Source: Cordylochernes scorpioides (taxonomy: Eukaryota; Arthropoda; Arachnida; Pseudoscorpiones; Chernetidae). From it: 64,000 bases of DNA. The position numbers were made by a program, and so were the translations under genes. The stretch spans positions 71,833,085 to 71,897,084 of the forward strand of contig CP092877.1 of assembly GCA_030710605.1 (NCBI GenBank). Direction: 5' to 3'. This document shows, piece after piece, positions 26,997 to 36,617 of the stretch; the stretch's first letter is position 1; the number at the start of each line of letters is the position of its first letter. The notes under the pieces are model-generated. The model saw nothing but the letters and a program-made list of their open reading frames with translations. It did not search any database and was not told the origin of the DNA.

Positions 26997-27086
26997 TTGA
27001 GTTAAATAAATTTAAAATATTTGCAGTGTTTCTTTATTTATTTAAATAAAGAAACACTGCAAATATTTTAAATTTATTTAACTCAA
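26997..27086. repeat. Perfect palindrome, about 43-bp arms, 2-bp centre
   Basis: TGAGTTAAATAAATTTAAAA, TATTTGCAGTGTTTCTTTAT and their exact reverse complement follow each other with TT in the middle. No mismatch seen. It could extrude a cruciform or be a fold-back artefact. Confidence 0.9.
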
Positions 27087-27099
27087 ATTTGAATTTATA

Positions 27100-27900
27100 T
27101 ATATTTTTATATCAAAAAGGATTTTTATAATTATGGCTGTTTCCATACCTTTTCCTGTGATTCCGTCAGTTCTAATGGTTTGATATATACATTATATACA
27201 TATGGTTGGTGTCCCGACATTATTCACTTTTAGTTGGAAAGCTTCAATTCATTTCTAACTTCATAGGTAGTTGGAGATTTCTGTATGCTCCAGGAGAACC
27301 TGTCATAACCAAATAAATAATAGTTTAGACCAAAGTTATAAAGGTTCTTCCTCCACAAAATAAACCATACTCTTTTCTAGTATCTTCTATCCGTGTCTTA
27401 AATTGTATTTAAAAAAAAAAAAAAACTTTAATACTGTATACCCGGCTTTTGATCAATTTAACGTAATTTTATTTTTAATTTTCTATCACAACAAAGTGCT
27501 TCAGTCAAAATTATTTTATGAATATCTTCTTTTTTTTTTTTTTTGCTTGAAGCAAAATTGCTTCACGTAATATATTTTTAATAAAATCTGCGAAGAGACG
27601 AAGGGTAATTTCTTTTTTACAGTGAAACGCATTCTGTGTTTATTATTATTTAAAAAGGAATGAAGCCTGTATCACACAGAGAGAGATGAACTCACTTTAT
27701 TATTTTTATTTTTTTATCATTATAGAAATACGTTAAAAAAAGAGCTCCTTTTCTTAAAAGGAATGTGTAAATAATGTCTTTATTTACTTCTGTATTTAAA
27801 TTTGAAAATTACCAATGTGCTCGCGAATTTATTTTTTATTTGTAGCGTGATTTAAGACTAGATAATTTTAATTTTTAAATTGAGAATTTTGATTCAACAA
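27100..27900. other. AT-rich upstream region of the MTBP-like gene
   Basis: No coding sequence. Several runs of A or T (for example near 27413 and 27530). The promoter of the gene at 27921 should lie here, but no clear TATA box or initiator can be singled out in such AT-rich DNA. Confidence 0.4.
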
Positions 27901-27920
27901 CAGACGTCGTATGTCATAGA

Positions 27921-29837
27921 ATGAATAGTTATTTACTTTGTCTCTATCAAGATGTTCTACCAAAAGAGATAAGTCAACTTTTAGCGACACGGAACAAACA
28001 GAAATGTCAAGTTAAAAATATTTTATATCCTAAACATTTATCAGGAAAATTGCATCCCTCTTCTTATATAGCATGCCTTTGTCTGAGACAACTTTACTCT
28101 TCCAATAAATGGACCTGGAAGAAACTGAATCCATCTTTTACAGCTCCATCGTCTGAAAATGACAACAAATGTGAAAATTTGGATGAATTATTATCCTATT
28201 GTGCAGATGTGATACATTCCTTAGCAGATTGCCTGCCATCTTCCAAGGTCCATCTTTTAGATGTAATTTTAGACATTAATTTATTTGTTAAAGTGCAGTT
28301 TGAATGTAACTCACGTGTTAAAGAGGCCTTATATCGGCTGCTATTGTGGCATAATGCTAAAGTGACCTTCACAGGTGAAGTTCAGGAAGATGAGAATGTG
28401 AAGAAGTGGGCAGAATTTCTCAACTTTGACAAAGATTCTGTTACAGAAGGTCTATTCTGGCAGGGAAACATTATAATACAAACTTCCAACTACTCTCAAA
28501 GTACTTCACTGCATGGTTTCAAAATGTTTCCATTCCAAACTGACTGTGATATTTTAGATAAAATTATTACTAGCCTTGATGATAAGAGAGGAAAAGTCAT
28601 CGAACTGACAAGTTGCCTTGAAGCCATCCAGGAATTTGATTGTGCGCAGATACCTCTAGAATCGGTATGGCCAATTCCATTGATCTTGAATGTACCCTCA
28701 AAAAATCACTTTACAGAATCCATGGAGTTTTTAATGAATGCAAATCGGAAGCATGGGCAATGTACCCTGCTCCGTCTGCTATATGCAGAGTCCAAGGAGA
28801 AGTTAGAAGGTTATAAAACAACCACAGATTCTTGGAAGAGTGCCATTATGCAAAATAAATTTACTCTGTATGATTTGATGAGGATAGTGATACCAGATCA
28901 TTTTATCTATTTCATTCTGGTGGGAGATGGATTAGCATCGGACCACGCCACTCTCTACCTGCTCCATCCCAACACGACTCCGTTCACCACAGCCTTGGTA
29001 CCTTACGACCATTTCTCTATCCTGTTTCGTAAGCAAATGGAATGTCTGGTTGCATTGAATAGTTTCCCTAGAAATGATGACCTGAAGATCTTCCTCAAAG
29101 AATCCCAGTTGAGATTCCTCCAAAGGACCAACTTTAATGATATCATGAAACCTCTTCAAGTGGAAGTGAAGGATGATGGAAAAAGTAAAGAACTAAACAT
29201 CTTCGAACACCTGGACAGGTTTGAAGAAGATGGAGGCTCCGCTGACCAGAACTGCAAGCCCATTCTTGTTCCAAAGAAAAAGAGGAAGAAGTTGAGGCCC
29301 AACAAAACCCTGAAGGAACTTCAAGATATTGACTTCCAACACCTCAATGACATCAAAGCCCACGATGTCTATTACAACAGACAAACAATCAGAGATGACT
29401 TAACGATGGTGTCTAACGTGCAAATACATAACTCCATGTACAACACCGAGTCATCTTATAGTAGCGTACTCCGACAATACCAACCTGAACCATCTCCGTT
29501 GCCGAGAAAACGTTCCTACCCAAGAACAAGGTCGAGCACACAGGGTAAAGAAGAAGCTCTGCCTCACAGCAATCTAATGGCCAATGGTTGCTATCTCCCT
29601 CATACCTCACTGCTTCCTGCCTTTCCGCGCAGACCTGCTACACAGACTTCTGTACCGTTCAAGTGTCCTAAGCTGACATCATTCGCTTCTACAGCTGGCA
29701 GCTACAAGCCTCCGTGTAAGAGAAATCCTTCTACTTCATTCGACACCACCCCAAAGAAGCCAACATCAATACCTATCAACTCTAAACCAACCAGATCTAA
29801 GTCTTATCCCAAAAGAAAATTATTCTGCCAATCTTAA
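27921..29837 (+). CDS. MTBP: MTBP-like protein (MDM2-binding protein homologue), single ORF
   Basis: 638 residues without a break. From remembered MTBP sequence I see the same order of motifs: LLSYCADVIHSLADCLPSSK (91-110) like YEEAAENLHQLSDKLP; LLDVIL (112-117); LLWHNAKVTFTG (141-152) like REWYSAKITIAG; EGLFWQGNIII (176-186) like KELWRGKIQIW; LDKIITS...SCLEAIQEFDCAQIPL (212-246) like LAKKIIPS...ALEFVQMIKLSDLP. A basic patch KKKRKKLRP (452-460) could be a nuclear signal; the last 130 residues are Ser/Pro/Arg-rich. MTBP partners Treslin/TICRR in loading CDC45 at replication origins. Vertebrate MTBP is about 900 residues and has a C-terminal Sld7-like domain that I do not see here, and its gene has many introns. 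Either a divergent short homologue or a retrocopy. Family call is moderate. Confidence 0.6.
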   Translation: MNSYLLCLYQDVLPKEISQLLATRNKQKCQVKNILYPKHLSGKLHPSSYIACLCLRQLYSSNKWTWKKLNPSFTAPSSENDNKCENLDELLSYCADVIHSLADCLPSSKVHLLDVILDINLFVKVQFECNSRVKEALYRLLLWHNAKVTFTGEVQEDENVKKWAEFLNFDKDSVTEGLFWQGNIIIQTSNYSQSTSLHGFKMFPFQTDCDILDKIITSLDDKRGKVIELTSCLEAIQEFDCAQIPLESVWPIPLILNVPSKNHFTESMEFLMNANRKHGQCTLLRLLYAESKEKLEGYKTTTDSWKSAIMQNKFTLYDLMRIVIPDHFIYFILVGDGLASDHATLYLLHPNTTPFTTALVPYDHFSILFRKQMECLVALNSFPRNDDLKIFLKESQLRFLQRTNFNDIMKPLQVEVKDDGKSKELNIFEHLDRFEEDGGSADQNCKPILVPKKKRKKLRPNKTLKELQDIDFQHLNDIKAHDVYYNRQTIRDDLTMVSNVQIHNSMYNTESSYSSVLRQYQPEPSPLPRKRSYPRTRSSTQGKEEALPHSNLMANGCYLPHTSLLPAFPRRPATQTSVPFKCPKLTSFASTAGSYKPPCKRNPSTSFDTTPKKPTSIPINSKPTRSKSYPKRKLFCQS

Positions 29838-30137
29838 ACAAAAAGCTTTAATCAAAAAAAGTACTACCTCAATTTTAAAATGAATTTTCTAGGTTTATTT
29901 TTTAAATCACAAAATGTAAGGGATATATGTAAATATATTGTATGTATTTTTATAAAATTGTAAATTTTTCTCTGCTATATATATAAATAATATATATTTC
30001 CTTCTTCTCTCTCTTTTAAAATTTTCCTTCAATGAATTTTATAGAAAAAAAAATTAAATGGACCAAAATAATGTATTTTGTAAAAAAATATATTTGATGA
30101 AATTTTATTGTAAAATTTTTTTATATAAGGACAAGAA

Positions 30138-30144
30138 AAATAAA
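30138..30144 (+). promoter_or_regulatory. Possible polyadenylation signal of the MTBP-like gene
   Basis: AATAAAA about 300 bp after the stop codon at 29835-29837, the best-placed candidate; other A-rich variants lie between. Confidence 0.35.
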
Positions 30145-30269
30145 ATCAATGCAGTTTTTTTAATTTATTTAATAATGAAGTTTTTGTGTGTTTGTTGTAC
30201 AAAATAGATTTATAAAAGTTGTCTTTAAACACAGCTATTTTAAAGACGTTTAGTCCTCTGAAAGATGGT

Positions 30270-30760
30270 TAGGTACAATTTGGATTATAGATTAGAAACA
30301 CAAGGTAAATAGGACCAAATCCAAATAAATAAATAATGTGTGACATTTTGGTAACAATGTTGTTACCATCATTGTTATCATCAGACAAAAGTTCTGAATG
30401 GGTAATAAGACCAAATAAATAAATAGCGTATGACGTTTCAGTGACAAAATTGTTATCATCATCAGACAAAAGTTCTGAATGGGTAATAAGACCAAATAAA
30501 TAAATAGTATGACGTTTCAGTAACAAAATTGTTATCATCAGACAAAAGTTCTGAATGGGTAATAAGACCAAATAAATAAATAGAGTATGACGTTTCAGTG
30601 ACAAAATTGTTATCATTATCAGACAAAAGTTCTGAAATTTATATAGAACTTTTGTCTGAAAAAAAATTTGTACAGAACTTTTATCTAATGGTGGTAACAG
30701 CATTGTTACAGAAACTTCACACACTATTTATTTATTTCGTCTTATTACCTTGTCCACTGA
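30270..30760. repeat. Foldback family expanded as a tandem array (about 80-bp period)
   Basis: Four head-to-tail units with GACAAAAGTTCTGAATGGGT, AATAAGACCAAATAAATAAA, TATGACGTTTCAGTGACAAA and TTATCATC, spaced 77-81 bp (near 30383, 30464, 30541, 30621), then an inverted arm GAACTTTTGTCTGA to ATTTATTTATTTCGTCTTAT. A minisatellite grown from one arm of the foldback element. Confidence 0.85.
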
Positions 30761-31019
30761 AAAAAAAAAAAAAGTTCCCTTTATGCATATCTTCACATTC
30801 ATCTATCATCTCTAGTGTTTTACTGAAGACTCTTATTGTTCAAAAAAAGTCTACATTCTATTAGACCACTTATTTGATTTTCTAATATGGCCAACCATCA
30901 TTTGAATTTGCCTTCTTCATGGCACCACACCTTAAACATCATGTTTCAGTTTTCCTATTCCATTGCCAAAACATTAAGGAACTTCATGAAGGTAAATGAA
31001 TATCTTTCAATTGATTCAA

Positions 31020-31095
31020 GTTTACCTGTTGAAGAGCAAGAGCTTGAAAGCTAGCAGTTTTTTTTATAATAAACAAAATCATTGCGAAAGGTTTA
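31020..31095 (+). repeat. Repeat end with CTGTTGA-hairpin-GAAA motif
   Basis: ACCTGTTGAAGAGCAAGAGC then TTGAAAGCTAGCAG and AACAAAATCATTGCGAAAGG. Matches the reverse of 40965-41130. Confidence 0.5.
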
Positions 31096-31309
31096 GATCT
31101 TTTTATAAAAGTATTTTGCAATTTTCTTCTATTTAATCTGAAGCACATATTGTAGCAGTCTAACTAAGCTTTGGAACAGGTTGTAGTTAAAACAGACAAC
31201 TTTGTAGCTGACCCTGACATAGATTCAGTAACAGCTGTTGGTTGGTAGGGATTACATTTATCATGTGACATGATTGCACCCAGTATTATCATTGGGTTTT
31301 GTTCCTTTT

Positions 31310-31575
31310 CATACAAACACAAGGTAATAAGACCAAATCCAAATAAATAAATAGTGTGTGATGTTTCGGTAACAGCGTTGTTACCATCTTCAGACAAAAG
31401 TACTGAATGAGATTATAAACACAAGGTAATAAGACCAAATAAATAAATAGTGTGTGACGTTTCGGTAACAGCGTTGTTACCATCTTCAGACAAAAGTACT
31501 GAATGAACTATTTATTTATTTGGATTTGGTCTTATTACCTTGTGTTTATAATCTATAATCCAAATTGTGCATTAT
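31310..31575. repeat. Foldback element, two direct arms plus inverted arm
   Basis: Two copies of AAGGTAATAAGACCAAAT ... GTTTCGGTAACAGCG ... TTCAGACAAAAGTACTGAAT followed by the inverted arm ending TATAATCCAAATTGTGCATT. Confidence 0.8.
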
Positions 31576-31769
31576 CCTTTTCATACGTTTATCCCCACCA
31601 CACTTTTGATGGATTCCAGGATTGTTTATTAGATATTTGCAGCTATCCACCATATCTGTGAATGCTGGACATCTTCCTTTCTGTCACCTGAGAACCTACC
31701 CAATAGTATTCAGCACTTCCCCAAGGTAGCAACCAGTTCATTTTTATAGCACTTCTTTCTTATTTCATT

Positions 31770-31900
31770 TAAACACAAGGTAATAAGACCAAATCCAAAT
31801 AAATAAATAGTGTGAGAAGTTTCGGTAACAGCGTTGTTACCGAAACATCACACACTATTTATTTATTTGGTCTTATTACCTTTTGTTTTATAATCTACTA
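31770..31900. repeat. Short foldback element
   Basis: AAACACAAGGTAATAAGACC ... GTTTCGGTAACAGCGTTGTT and its inverted copy directly after, so the loop has collapsed to the hairpin region. Confidence 0.8.
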
Positions 31901-31904
31901 GACG

Positions 31905-32085
31905 AATGGCCCGGGCAACGCCCGGGTTTTACCCGAGTGCGTATATATTTTTAAAATGTTTTAATTAAAATACTATTCGTTACAATTATAAATTGGTGCC
32001 GTGGATGTCTCTCTTGTGAAACGTCCCGCCCCAAACTGTGTGCGTCTTGAAAATATAAAAATAAAAATGTTAACGGAAAAATATG
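31905..32085 (+). mobile_element. RTE-like retroposon piece
   Basis: CTAGACGAATGGCCCGGGCA and ACGCCCGGGTTTTACCCG, then ACTATTCGTTACAATTATAA and TTGGTGCCGTGGATGTC. The same order occurs at 61965-62345, where it ends in ACATACAAACAAACAAACAT and a TATATATAGAT tail typical of RTE-clade LINE ends. Confidence 0.6.
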
Positions 32086-32157
32086 TCCAGGGTAGCCTAG
32101 TGGTCATAGCATCTGCCCGGTAAGTGGAAGGTCGTGGGTTCGATTCCCATCCCTTGA
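32086..32157 (+). tRNA. tRNA-Thr-like sequence (anticodon GGT), probable pseudogene or SINE head
   Basis: 72 nt that fold as a cloverleaf: acceptor TCCAGGG/CCCTTGA with one mismatch, A box TAGCCTAGTGG, anticodon stem TCTGC/GTGGA around loop CCGGTAA (GGT in anticodon position), T arm GTGGG-TTCGATT-CCCAT perfect. A run of T (terminator-like) follows at 32161. Position 33 is C instead of the nearly universal T, and it sits in repeats, so a functional tRNA gene is doubtful. Confidence 0.6.
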
Positions 32158-32309
32158 CACTTTTTTTTATTTTATCCATTCTGACCAAAATCTATCCGTG
32201 AACTTCACACAGAGAGAATAAGGCAATTATATAAGTAGATAATCCAAATTGTGCCTTATCACACACTATTTTTTTATTTGGCCTTATTACCTTGTGTTTA
32301 TAATCTATG

Positions 32310-32535
32310 ACGTAATGCCGGCGGCGCGCGCCCGTTGGCTGCCGGCGAGCACGTGACCTCCCTGCCGGCCGGCCCATGACGGTCGTGACTATATATGTTG
32401 ATGGATAATAATAATAATATAATAATAATAATAATTATTATTATTATTATCATTAGATAATGATCATAATGATGATGCGCGCGCATCCGTGACAGAACCG
32501 GCCGGCCGGCCCATGATGGTCGTGACTATATATAT
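32310..32535. repeat. GC-rich duplicated blocks around AAT/ATT microsatellite
   Basis: TGCCGGCGGCGCGCGCCCGT, CTGCCGGCCGGCCCATGACG, GTCGTGACTATATAT; then AATAATAATA... and ATTATTATTA...; then GATGCGCGCGCATC and again CCGGCCGGCCCATGATGGTC, GTGACTATATATA. GC islands of about 100 bp in a 70% AT region. Family unknown. Confidence 0.7.
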
Positions 32536-32623
32536 ATAATCTATAATCCAAATTGTCCCTTATTATTTCATTTAATTTTTTTTTTCTTCTGCAACACTTC
32601 TCTTAGAACCTCTTTAGCAGTAC

Positions 32624-32788
32624 ACAGTAGTACCTCTTTATAAAGGACAACACCTAATTGCAGAGCTAAAGTGTCCTTTAGGGAGAGGTGTTCTTTTACC
32701 GGAAAGTGGCTAAATAGTAAAAATGGAAATTTCGGTAATGAAAACTGTCTTTTTTAGATAGGTGTCCTCTCATGGAGGTTCTACTGTA
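32624..32788. repeat. MITE, GAGGTTCTACTG family
   Basis: ACAGTAGTACCTCTTTATAA to CATGGAGGTTCTACTGT. Confidence 0.8.
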
Positions 32789-32894
32789 ATTGAATATAAT
32801 CTGCCCATTCATTTGGATAGCCACTATGTAAATATAGTCAAATTGCAGAGAAGAAGCCATCAAATTTCAAGGAACTGCAATGACATGGTACAAT

Positions 32895-33020
32895 ATTTGG
32901 ATTATAGATTATAAACACAAAGTAATAAGATCAAATCCAGATAAATAAATAGTGCTGTTATTCAAATGTCACACACTATTTATTTATTTGGATTTGGTCT
33001 TATTACCTTGTGTTTATAAG
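32895..33020. repeat. Short foldback element
   Basis: TTTGGATTATAGATTATAAA, GTAATAAGATCAAATCCAGA and, inverted, GGATTTGGTCTTATTACCTT. Confidence 0.75.
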
Positions 33021-33293
33021 GAAATGCAATGTTTCAGTTGAACTTTGTAACACCTTCATTAGTTCTTATTGAATGTGGTCATTTATTACTTTATCTGATA
33101 ATGGTAACAATTCTGTTACCAAAACATCATAAACATCTCAATAATTTGTATATGATCTTGTTACATTTAGAAGCAGATCAATCTATAAGACAGTGATTAC
33201 AATGAACACTGATTTATAGAGTCAGCCTTATTTGAAGGCTGTTTATTCATTACAATTACTTCAAAACCATCAATAAGGCCCATCAGAATATTG

Positions 33294-33652
33294 TCTTCTT
33301 CTTTCTTATCTCCACTCAATCATATTAGGGTATCAAGCTTTTAGAGCTTAAGATTTGACAACCATCATGACTGGGTGAAGTAGAATGTGTCTGCCTTTGT
33401 CATCATGACTGGGAGCACTACTCAGTAACAGCCCAACTTAGCTCCAAAAGAAATGGCCGCCTCTGACATGAGGAACAGACGCCATGTGCAGACGCTCCTA
33501 ACATGGAGTACAAATGCTGCTCATCCTGTATCCCTGGATTAGGAGTCCTTACAGGGTACTATCAGCCAGGCCAGCTGAGTCCAGGTTTTTTAGTGAGCTT
33601 GTTACTGCTCCCCTCCTTTTTCATCCGGGCTTGGGACCGGCAAAGGCGGAGT
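33294..33652 (-). mobile_element. Retroposon family 2, reverse copy fused to endonuclease segment
   Basis: TTCTTCTTTCTTATCTCCAC, AGGGTATCAAGCTTTTAGAG, then GGTGAAGTAGAATGTGTCTG and CAGGTTTTTTAGTGAGCTTG, ending GGGACCGGCAAAGGCGGAGT. Confidence 0.75.
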
Positions 33653-33714
33653 TTCAGAATATTGTAATATCTGGCTTTATATAGTTTGGCATCAGGCAGG
33701 TTTTATTCATTTAT

Positions 33715-33960
33715 GTTCCCCTGTAGAAGGACAGAGATGCCTGAAAGCTTTGAAACTGTTTTAATAAAATGAAAATAAACTCATCTCTAAAAAAACTGTT
33801 TAATTATTATGTGGCTTTAATATAATGAGTTCATTGATAGGAAAAACTTTATCAAGGTGAAAATATCAGGGAGGCTTCTGAGATAAGTTTATTTTAAAAT
33901 ATTTTAATTCACAAATCTCTAGCTTTCAGACATGAAAGCCTTTCTACAGGGGATTCTTAG
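33715..33960. repeat. Inverted pair of CCTGTAGAA-hairpin-GAAAGC motifs
   Basis: CCCCTGTAGAAGGACAGAGA, TGCCTGAAAGCTTTGAAAC on the plus strand; 33900-33955 carries CTAGCTTTCAGACATGAAAG, CCTTTCTACAGGGGATTC, the reverse form. Same plan as the other hairpin-GAAA ends. Confidence 0.5.
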
Positions 33961-34071
33961 GAATGGAGGAATAAACCGTACCTCTTCACTGAACTGATTG
34001 AAACCCACATCTCCACTCTTGTCCAAGGGCTTTTGTGCCAGAAAGTTTGAGATTTTTTAAAATTAAAATGT

Positions 34072-34140
34072 TAAACACAAGGTAATAAGACCAAATCCAA
34101 ATGAATAAATAGTGTGTGAAGTTTCGGTAACAACGCTTGT
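34072..34140. repeat. Foldback-family arm fragment
   Basis: AACACAAGGTAATAAGACCA and GTGAAGTTTCGGTAACAACG. Confidence 0.65.
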
Positions 34141-34329
34141 GCCTTATCAAATTAAATGGAATCCTGATATTTTCACCTTGAGATATAAGAGATTATTGAA
34201 AGGTAAAACTTTGTTGAGAGATCAGTGTTGTATGTTGGCTAAGATTGAAGTATTTCTCAGGGCAGGATTTATCAGCTGCTTCTTATTAATAGTGAAAGAT
34301 CTCAAAGACCCATCATAGAACAGTTTATT

Positions 34330-34500
34330 TTTCCTTATCCCTAGTACACTTGGTACAGGCCATGATAATCATGGTGGGTAGAAGTAGGTGACTGCCTTTA
34401 CTGTAAGTACACCACATGTCTACCTATATTGAAAGCAGTTTTACATTTTCATTTACAAGTGTGCTATAACCCTGTTTGATAACTTGCACAACTGGTGGGA
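34330..34500 (-). mobile_element. SINE, diverged 5'-truncated copy
   Basis: TTATCCCTAGTACACTTGGT to TGCACAACTGGTGGGATTGT; interrupted by the foldback element that follows. Confidence 0.7.
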
Positions 34501-34554
34501 TTGTACTGTCTGATAATGATAACAATGCTGTTGCTGAAACATACAGAATACTTT

Positions 34555-34770
34555 ATCAACACAAGGTAATAAGACCAAATAAATAAATAGTGTGTGACAT
34601 TTCTGTAACAGCGTTGTTGCCATCTTCAGACAAAAGTACTGAATCACTTGAAGATTCTTTTTTATAAAGAGTTCAGGATCTGAAGCTCTCCTCTATTTCA
34701 ATTTATTTATTTGGATTTGGTCTTATTACCTTGTGTTTATAATCTATAATCCAAATTGTGTCTTATCAGA
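34555..34770. repeat. Foldback element
   Basis: ACACAAGGTAATAAGACCAA ... CAGCGTTGTTGCCATCTTCA and the inverted arm GGATTTGGTCTTATTACCTT ... ATAATCCAAATTGTGTCTTA. Confidence 0.75.
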
Positions 34771-34856
34771 ATACTTTATCATGTCGTAACAGCTCCAAAT
34801 GGAGGTCACCTTTCATGGAATGCCATTCTGATTAATCCTATCCATATTATAGACAG

Positions 34857-35160
34857 GGGTGGTCGGTGGAAAGATGGTCTAAACCGTTGGTTTCCAACTG
34901 CTACGACCCGGATCCGATTCCCGCATTGGGCACTTTTTTCTGATTAAAAAAAAAATGCTCCAATGGCCCCCGATTTTTGCAAAAGTCCAACCCCACCAGC
35001 GAGTACAAGTAACCAAACAAGGCTTTGGTACATTTGTAAGTGCAAAGTCGAACTGCTTTTCACATGTGTAGACATTTGGTGCACTTAGAGTAAAAGCAGT
35101 CGCCTTCTACCCACCATGATTATCATGGCCTCTACCACGTGTACTAGGGATAAGCAAAAA
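34857..35160 (+). mobile_element. tRNA-derived SINE, full copy 4
   Basis: GGGGTGGTCGGTGGAAAGAT, B-box region CCGGATCCGATTCCCGC, tail GTGTACTAGGGATAAGCAAA. Confidence 0.85.
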
Positions 35161-35539
35161 AAAATATTACAGACACCATTCTATTAGATTATCAAACCAA
35201 TCCTTCCTTTGTTTATGTCTCTCTTCATTCTTCAAGATGTTTTCCTCCACAGTACGGTCAATAGAAAATTGCCTGATCAGAATACAAGTCCTACAAACTT
35301 CCATTTCCTTTTGATTGTTCCAGATAGAAAAGGCTATACTCTCAATTCAATCTTTTACAAATTTTTTTCGGTCACCATATCTGTCCATTTAATTTTTAAA
35401 ATTTTTCTAGCACACCCCAAGAGCTAATTTTTTGCCTCAGTTCTATGTCCAAGCTTCACATCCATAAGAAAACTGACCAGAAAAAGGATCCTTAAGTGTA
35501 TCCTTTTTTTTTTTCTTTAGTCCCATATTGAAATCTCTA

Positions 35540-36115
35540 CATGATAAGGTACAATTTGTATTATAGATTAGAAAATAAAACCACATCCTAATAAATGTGA
35601 CTTTAATATGCTCCAGGATCTGGGTTACATCTAAGAGAGAGATATCTAATAAATAGTTATTTTATTTAGGTCTTATTACCTTCTAAATCTCTTCTTAATA
35701 GCTCTTTATTTCTCTAAAAAGTAACTTTTGCCTTAAAAATTCTGATTTAAACTTCATTTTTATACTAACATTCAGTACTTTTGTCTGAAGATGGTAACAA
35801 CACTGTTACTGAAACGTCATACACTATTTATTTATTTGGATTTGGTCTTATTACTTTGTATTTTTATATCTTCTAACCTAATTTACGATGCTTCCAAGAT
35901 AATGAGGTAAAATTTTAGATAGAAGAAAATAAGATCTAATCCAAATAATTCAATAGTGTGTGACGTTTCGGCAGCAGCATTGTTACCATCATCAGACAAA
36001 AGAATGATTTTGTCTGATGATGGTAACAATGCTGTTGCCGAAATGTCACACACACTATTAAATTATTTGGATTAGATCTTATTTTCTTATATCTATAATC
36101 CAAATTGTGCTTTAT
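35540..36115. repeat. Foldback elements, two in tandem
   Basis: 35540-35860: diverged arms, with ACTTTTGTCTGAAGATGGTA and ACTGAAACGTCATACACTAT. 35915-36115: AAAATAAGATCTAATCCAAA, GACGTTTCGGCAGCAGCATT, then TTTTGTCTGATGATGGTAAC, GCTGTTGCCGAAATGTCACA. Confidence 0.75.
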
Positions 36116-36231
36116 CATCGAGGTATAATTTTGTTGCTTCCAAGTTTAGGTAAAGAATTTTACTTGCTCCATGTCATCAATATTATTTTGTATTCTATGA
36201 TTGCATTGTTATTGAAAGCTATGATTTTTGT

Positions 36232-36432
36232 ATGCTCCAATGGCCCCCGATTCTTGCAAAAGTCCAACCCCACCAGCGAGTGCAAGTAACCAAACGGGGC
36301 TCTGGCACATTTGTAAGTGCAAAGTCGAACTGCTTTTCACATGTGTAGACATGTGGTGCGCTTACAGTAAAAGCAGTCGCTAACTACCCACCATGATTAT
36401 CATGGCCTGTACCACGTGTACTAGGGATAAGC
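36232..36432 (+). mobile_element. tRNA-derived SINE, head-less copy
   Basis: TGCTCCAATGGCCCCCGATT to GTGTACTAGGGATAAGCAAA, 5'-truncated, A tail present; the body is close to the consensus, so it is a young copy. Confidence 0.8.
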
Positions 36433-36617
36433 AAAAAAAAAAAAATTTTTGTTTTCCAAAAATATTATTAAATTTATATATTTGATTATTTTGAAAATAG
36501 AGCAACCCATAAATAAATATTTAAATAAAAAGGCATATATTAGATCAAAGTATCATTTATTTTACCAATATTTCAGTTGGCTGAACGCCAACCTTATTAT
36601 AACATACAAGGTGTGTA

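Noticed and set aside
30290..31480. Repeated FIYLVLLPIQNFCL-like open frames as a membrane protein family
   Set aside because: They are translations of the foldback repeat on both strands.
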